Shown here: positions 62,336 to 64,000 of the stretch, piece after piece
Layout: each line of letters begins with the position of its first letter
Position numbering within the stretch: position 1 is the stretch's first letter
DNA from: Huiozyma naganishii CBS 8797
Lineage: Eukaryota > Ascomycota > Saccharomycetes > Saccharomycetales > Saccharomycetaceae
Length of the DNA: 64,000 bases
Assembly: GCF_000348985.1 (NCBI RefSeq)
Contig: NC_035932.1
Coordinates: 248,001 to 312,000, forward strand
Direction of reading: 5' to 3'
Made by a program: the position numbers and the translations under genes
The notes under the pieces: model-generated
What the model was told of the DNA's origin: nothing
Database searches by the model: none
The model's input: only the letters and a program-made list of their open reading frames with translations

Positions 62336-63553
62336 ATGGCCCGTGCAGCGGAGAACGAGCGGGTGCCGCTCGTGGGGGATACCTCCAGTGCGAAGACGGA
62401 TAGATACGTACCCGGGAGGAATGTGGGCCCGCAGAGGACGTCGCGGACTGCGCAGAAACTGAAATTGCTGCCCGAAGAACCCTTCCAGCGGGGCAATAGT
62501 AGTGATACTGGTACTCGTACTGGCGGCGGTGCATCCACACTCACGCCAGTTGATCGGGACGTGTACTCTCAAGTGGACAGGATTTTGGACAAGCCTGCGA
62601 GGAGGGATGCGGAGAAGCTGGGCAAGGCGCACAGGCATCTCCTACCGCGTTGTACCGCGTACTGCACGGCGAGTAGTTACAATATGCGGGAGCTGATACG
62701 ATGGTTCAAAGATTCCAAGAAGGTGCACCACACGCACGCGCGGCTGTTTGACGAGTGTTTATACACGCCCTTCATGTACACGGATTGGCGCGGGGACAAG
62801 CGGTTTGAGCATGAGGATGTGATCCGGCTCGATGCGGAGGGCGGAGAGATCAACGTAAGCGATAAACAGCCAGACCTCTTCGTGTTCGAATACGGTGTTG
62901 TGGTCATGTGGGGGTTTACAGAGCGCGAGGAGAAGGCGTTTTTAAGCGATATAGACAGATTTGAGAAGGAGAAGCTCGCGGACGAGGATGTCCAGGTCGA
63001 GGAGTTTAACTACTACGTGACGCAGTCGTACCAACCGAGGATCTACAACGATTTCATTACGTTGCGAGACGGGTCCAACTACATGGTAAAGCTATCGATA
63101 GCACATGCAATTGCACAGAGTGTCAAGATCTCGTTCTTCGAGGAGCTCGTAGACAACACGATAGAAGACACGCAAGATATCCCGCAAGAGATCGCGCTCA
63201 GCGGGAAAGTGTCCATGACAAAAGAGGAGATTATGAAGAGTATTGGTGAGCTGTTCATCTTGCGGATCAACATCAACCTGCACGGGTCTGTGCTGGACTC
63301 TCCAGAGATTATGTGGTCCGAACCACAACTGGAGCCCATCTACCAGGCCACAAGAGGGTACCTCGAGATCAACCAGCGGGTTGCGCTGCTGAATCAGCGG
63401 CTGGAGGTCATCTCAGATTTGTTACAGATGTTGAAGGAACAACTGGGCCACTCACACGAGGAATACCTGGAGTTCATAGTGATCATCCTAGTGGGAGTCG
63501 AGGTGGTGATTTCACTAGTCAACGTCTTCTCCGACATAATAGCCAACCGTTGA
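62336..63553 (+). CDS. RMD1: Rmd1-like DUF155 membrane protein
   Basis: From the ATG at 62336 the protein has 405 residues (about 430 in S. cerevisiae). The DUF155 domain covers the middle (YNMRELIRWFKDSKK, DLFVFEYGVVVMWGFTE, NLHGSVLDSPEIMW) and one C-terminal transmembrane segment follows (FIVIILVGVEVVISLVNVF). Rmd1 was found in a screen for sporulation defects; relatives include the mitochondrial proteins Rmd8 and human RMND1. Its biochemical role is unknown. The frame extends 38 codons upstream without ATG, so this start is chosen. In S. cerevisiae RMD1 (YDL001W) is the last gene before CEN4. Confidence 0.93.
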   Translation: MARAAENERVPLVGDTSSAKTDRYVPGRNVGPQRTSRTAQKLKLLPEEPFQRGNSSDTGTRTGGGASTLTPVDRDVYSQVDRILDKPARRDAEKLGKAHRHLLPRCTAYCTASSYNMRELIRWFKDSKKVHHTHARLFDECLYTPFMYTDWRGDKRFEHEDVIRLDAEGGEINVSDKQPDLFVFEYGVVVMWGFTEREEKAFLSDIDRFEKEKLADEDVQVEEFNYYVTQSYQPRIYNDFITLRDGSNYMVKLSIAHAIAQSVKISFFEELVDNTIEDTQDIPQEIALSGKVSMTKEEIMKSIGELFILRININLHGSVLDSPEIMWSEPQLEPIYQATRGYLEINQRVALLNQRLEVISDLLQMLKEQLGHSHEEYLEFIVIILVGVEVVISLVNVFSDIIANR

Positions 63554-64000
63554 AAAGGCGGCCGTCGTTGTCTTGAGAAGATTTAGGAAAACACAGGGTA
63601 ATCGTGTCACTCGTACAAGCGGTGTATACCACTGCATGTGTCCTGGCTGTGGGCATGAATCGACAAGAGCAGTGTATATTGACCAGATTGTGCTATCAGT
63701 GAAAGAGAGAGAGAAAGGGCCGCTCCGCCCTCCTATGCTTCTTGCCTGTGGCAGATTGTGATACCTCTTTGCTGTGGAGTCTTCAAACGTTTGCTGCTCT
63801 CTGAATAAACATGCCGTCGGGTTTATGGCATGGATAGAATTTTAAGCACAGGTTATATATATATAGAGAGAGGGATATCATTACAGTTCACGTATAATGA
63901 AAGAAATGCATTCAATCAATGCAAGGGAGGGATAATCCAAGACTAACTATGTCTGTGCGTGTTGTAACTATATGAAGAAGTCTTGGTAGATCATCAAACA
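63554..64000. other. Intergenic after RMD1, to window end
   Basis: About 450 bp with a GA-rich run near 63704-63717, a TATATATATA near 63856 and a GAGAGAGA run near 63866. No CDEI (RTCACRTG) plus CDEIII (TTCCGAA core) pair is present, so no point centromere is seen here. Confidence 0.6.

Overview
This window is nuclear DNA from a budding yeast of the family Saccharomycetaceae. The genes are compact and almost intronless. One short intron has the canonical yeast signals GTATGT and TACTAAC. The proteins match Saccharomyces cerevisiae genes at family level, identified here by recall and not by a database search. Genes that S. cerevisiae splits between chromosomes II and IV by genome duplication are interleaved here: KAP104, NOP1, CPP gene, MNN2 on the left and histones, ATP16, MCD1, UTP20, NHP10, RMD1 on the right. 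That order fits a non-duplicated lineage (Zygosaccharomyces, Torulaspora, Lachancea or Kluyveromyces type) or a duplicated one with different losses. I cannot name the species.

Left block, 1-22 kb: BUD14 (cut by the window edge), KAP104, the first 73 codons of NOP1 ending in a 100-N gap, a small spliced gene for a cysteine-rich tail membrane protein, two tandem MNN2/MNN5-type Golgi mannosyltransferases, CSG2 (sphingolipid mannosylation), SCO1 (copper delivery to cytochrome oxidase), CHS3 (class IV chitin synthase) and SNQ2 (PDR-type multidrug ABC pump). A long SNQ2 upstream region holds a GC-rich island with a Pdr1/Pdr3 element.

Middle, 22-33 kb: an unrecognised gene with a CxxC-x6-CxC motif and a helical C-terminal half, a decayed tandem copy of it, a divergent GAL1-GAL10 pair with four CGG-N11-CCG Gal4-type sites between them, and a pirin-like gene. 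GAL7 is not in the window.

Region 33-47 kb is gene-poor and AT-rich. It holds an interrupted second copy of the unrecognised gene sharing a 17-bp palindrome upstream, three 20-N assembly gaps, one tRNA-Ser(AGA), LTR-like fragments, two decayed Ty1/copia pol copies in opposite orientation, an 18-codon tandem repeat, and a gag-like reading frame with stops. Part of the layout there looks like a contig-placement error.

Right block, 47-64 kb: a divergent H2B-H2A pair, ATP16 (ATP synthase delta), MCD1 (cohesin kleisin with both separase sites), UTP20 (ribosome assembly), NHP10 (INO80 subunit) and RMD1. In S. cerevisiae RMD1 borders a centromere, so one may lie just beyond the right edge; none is visible inside.
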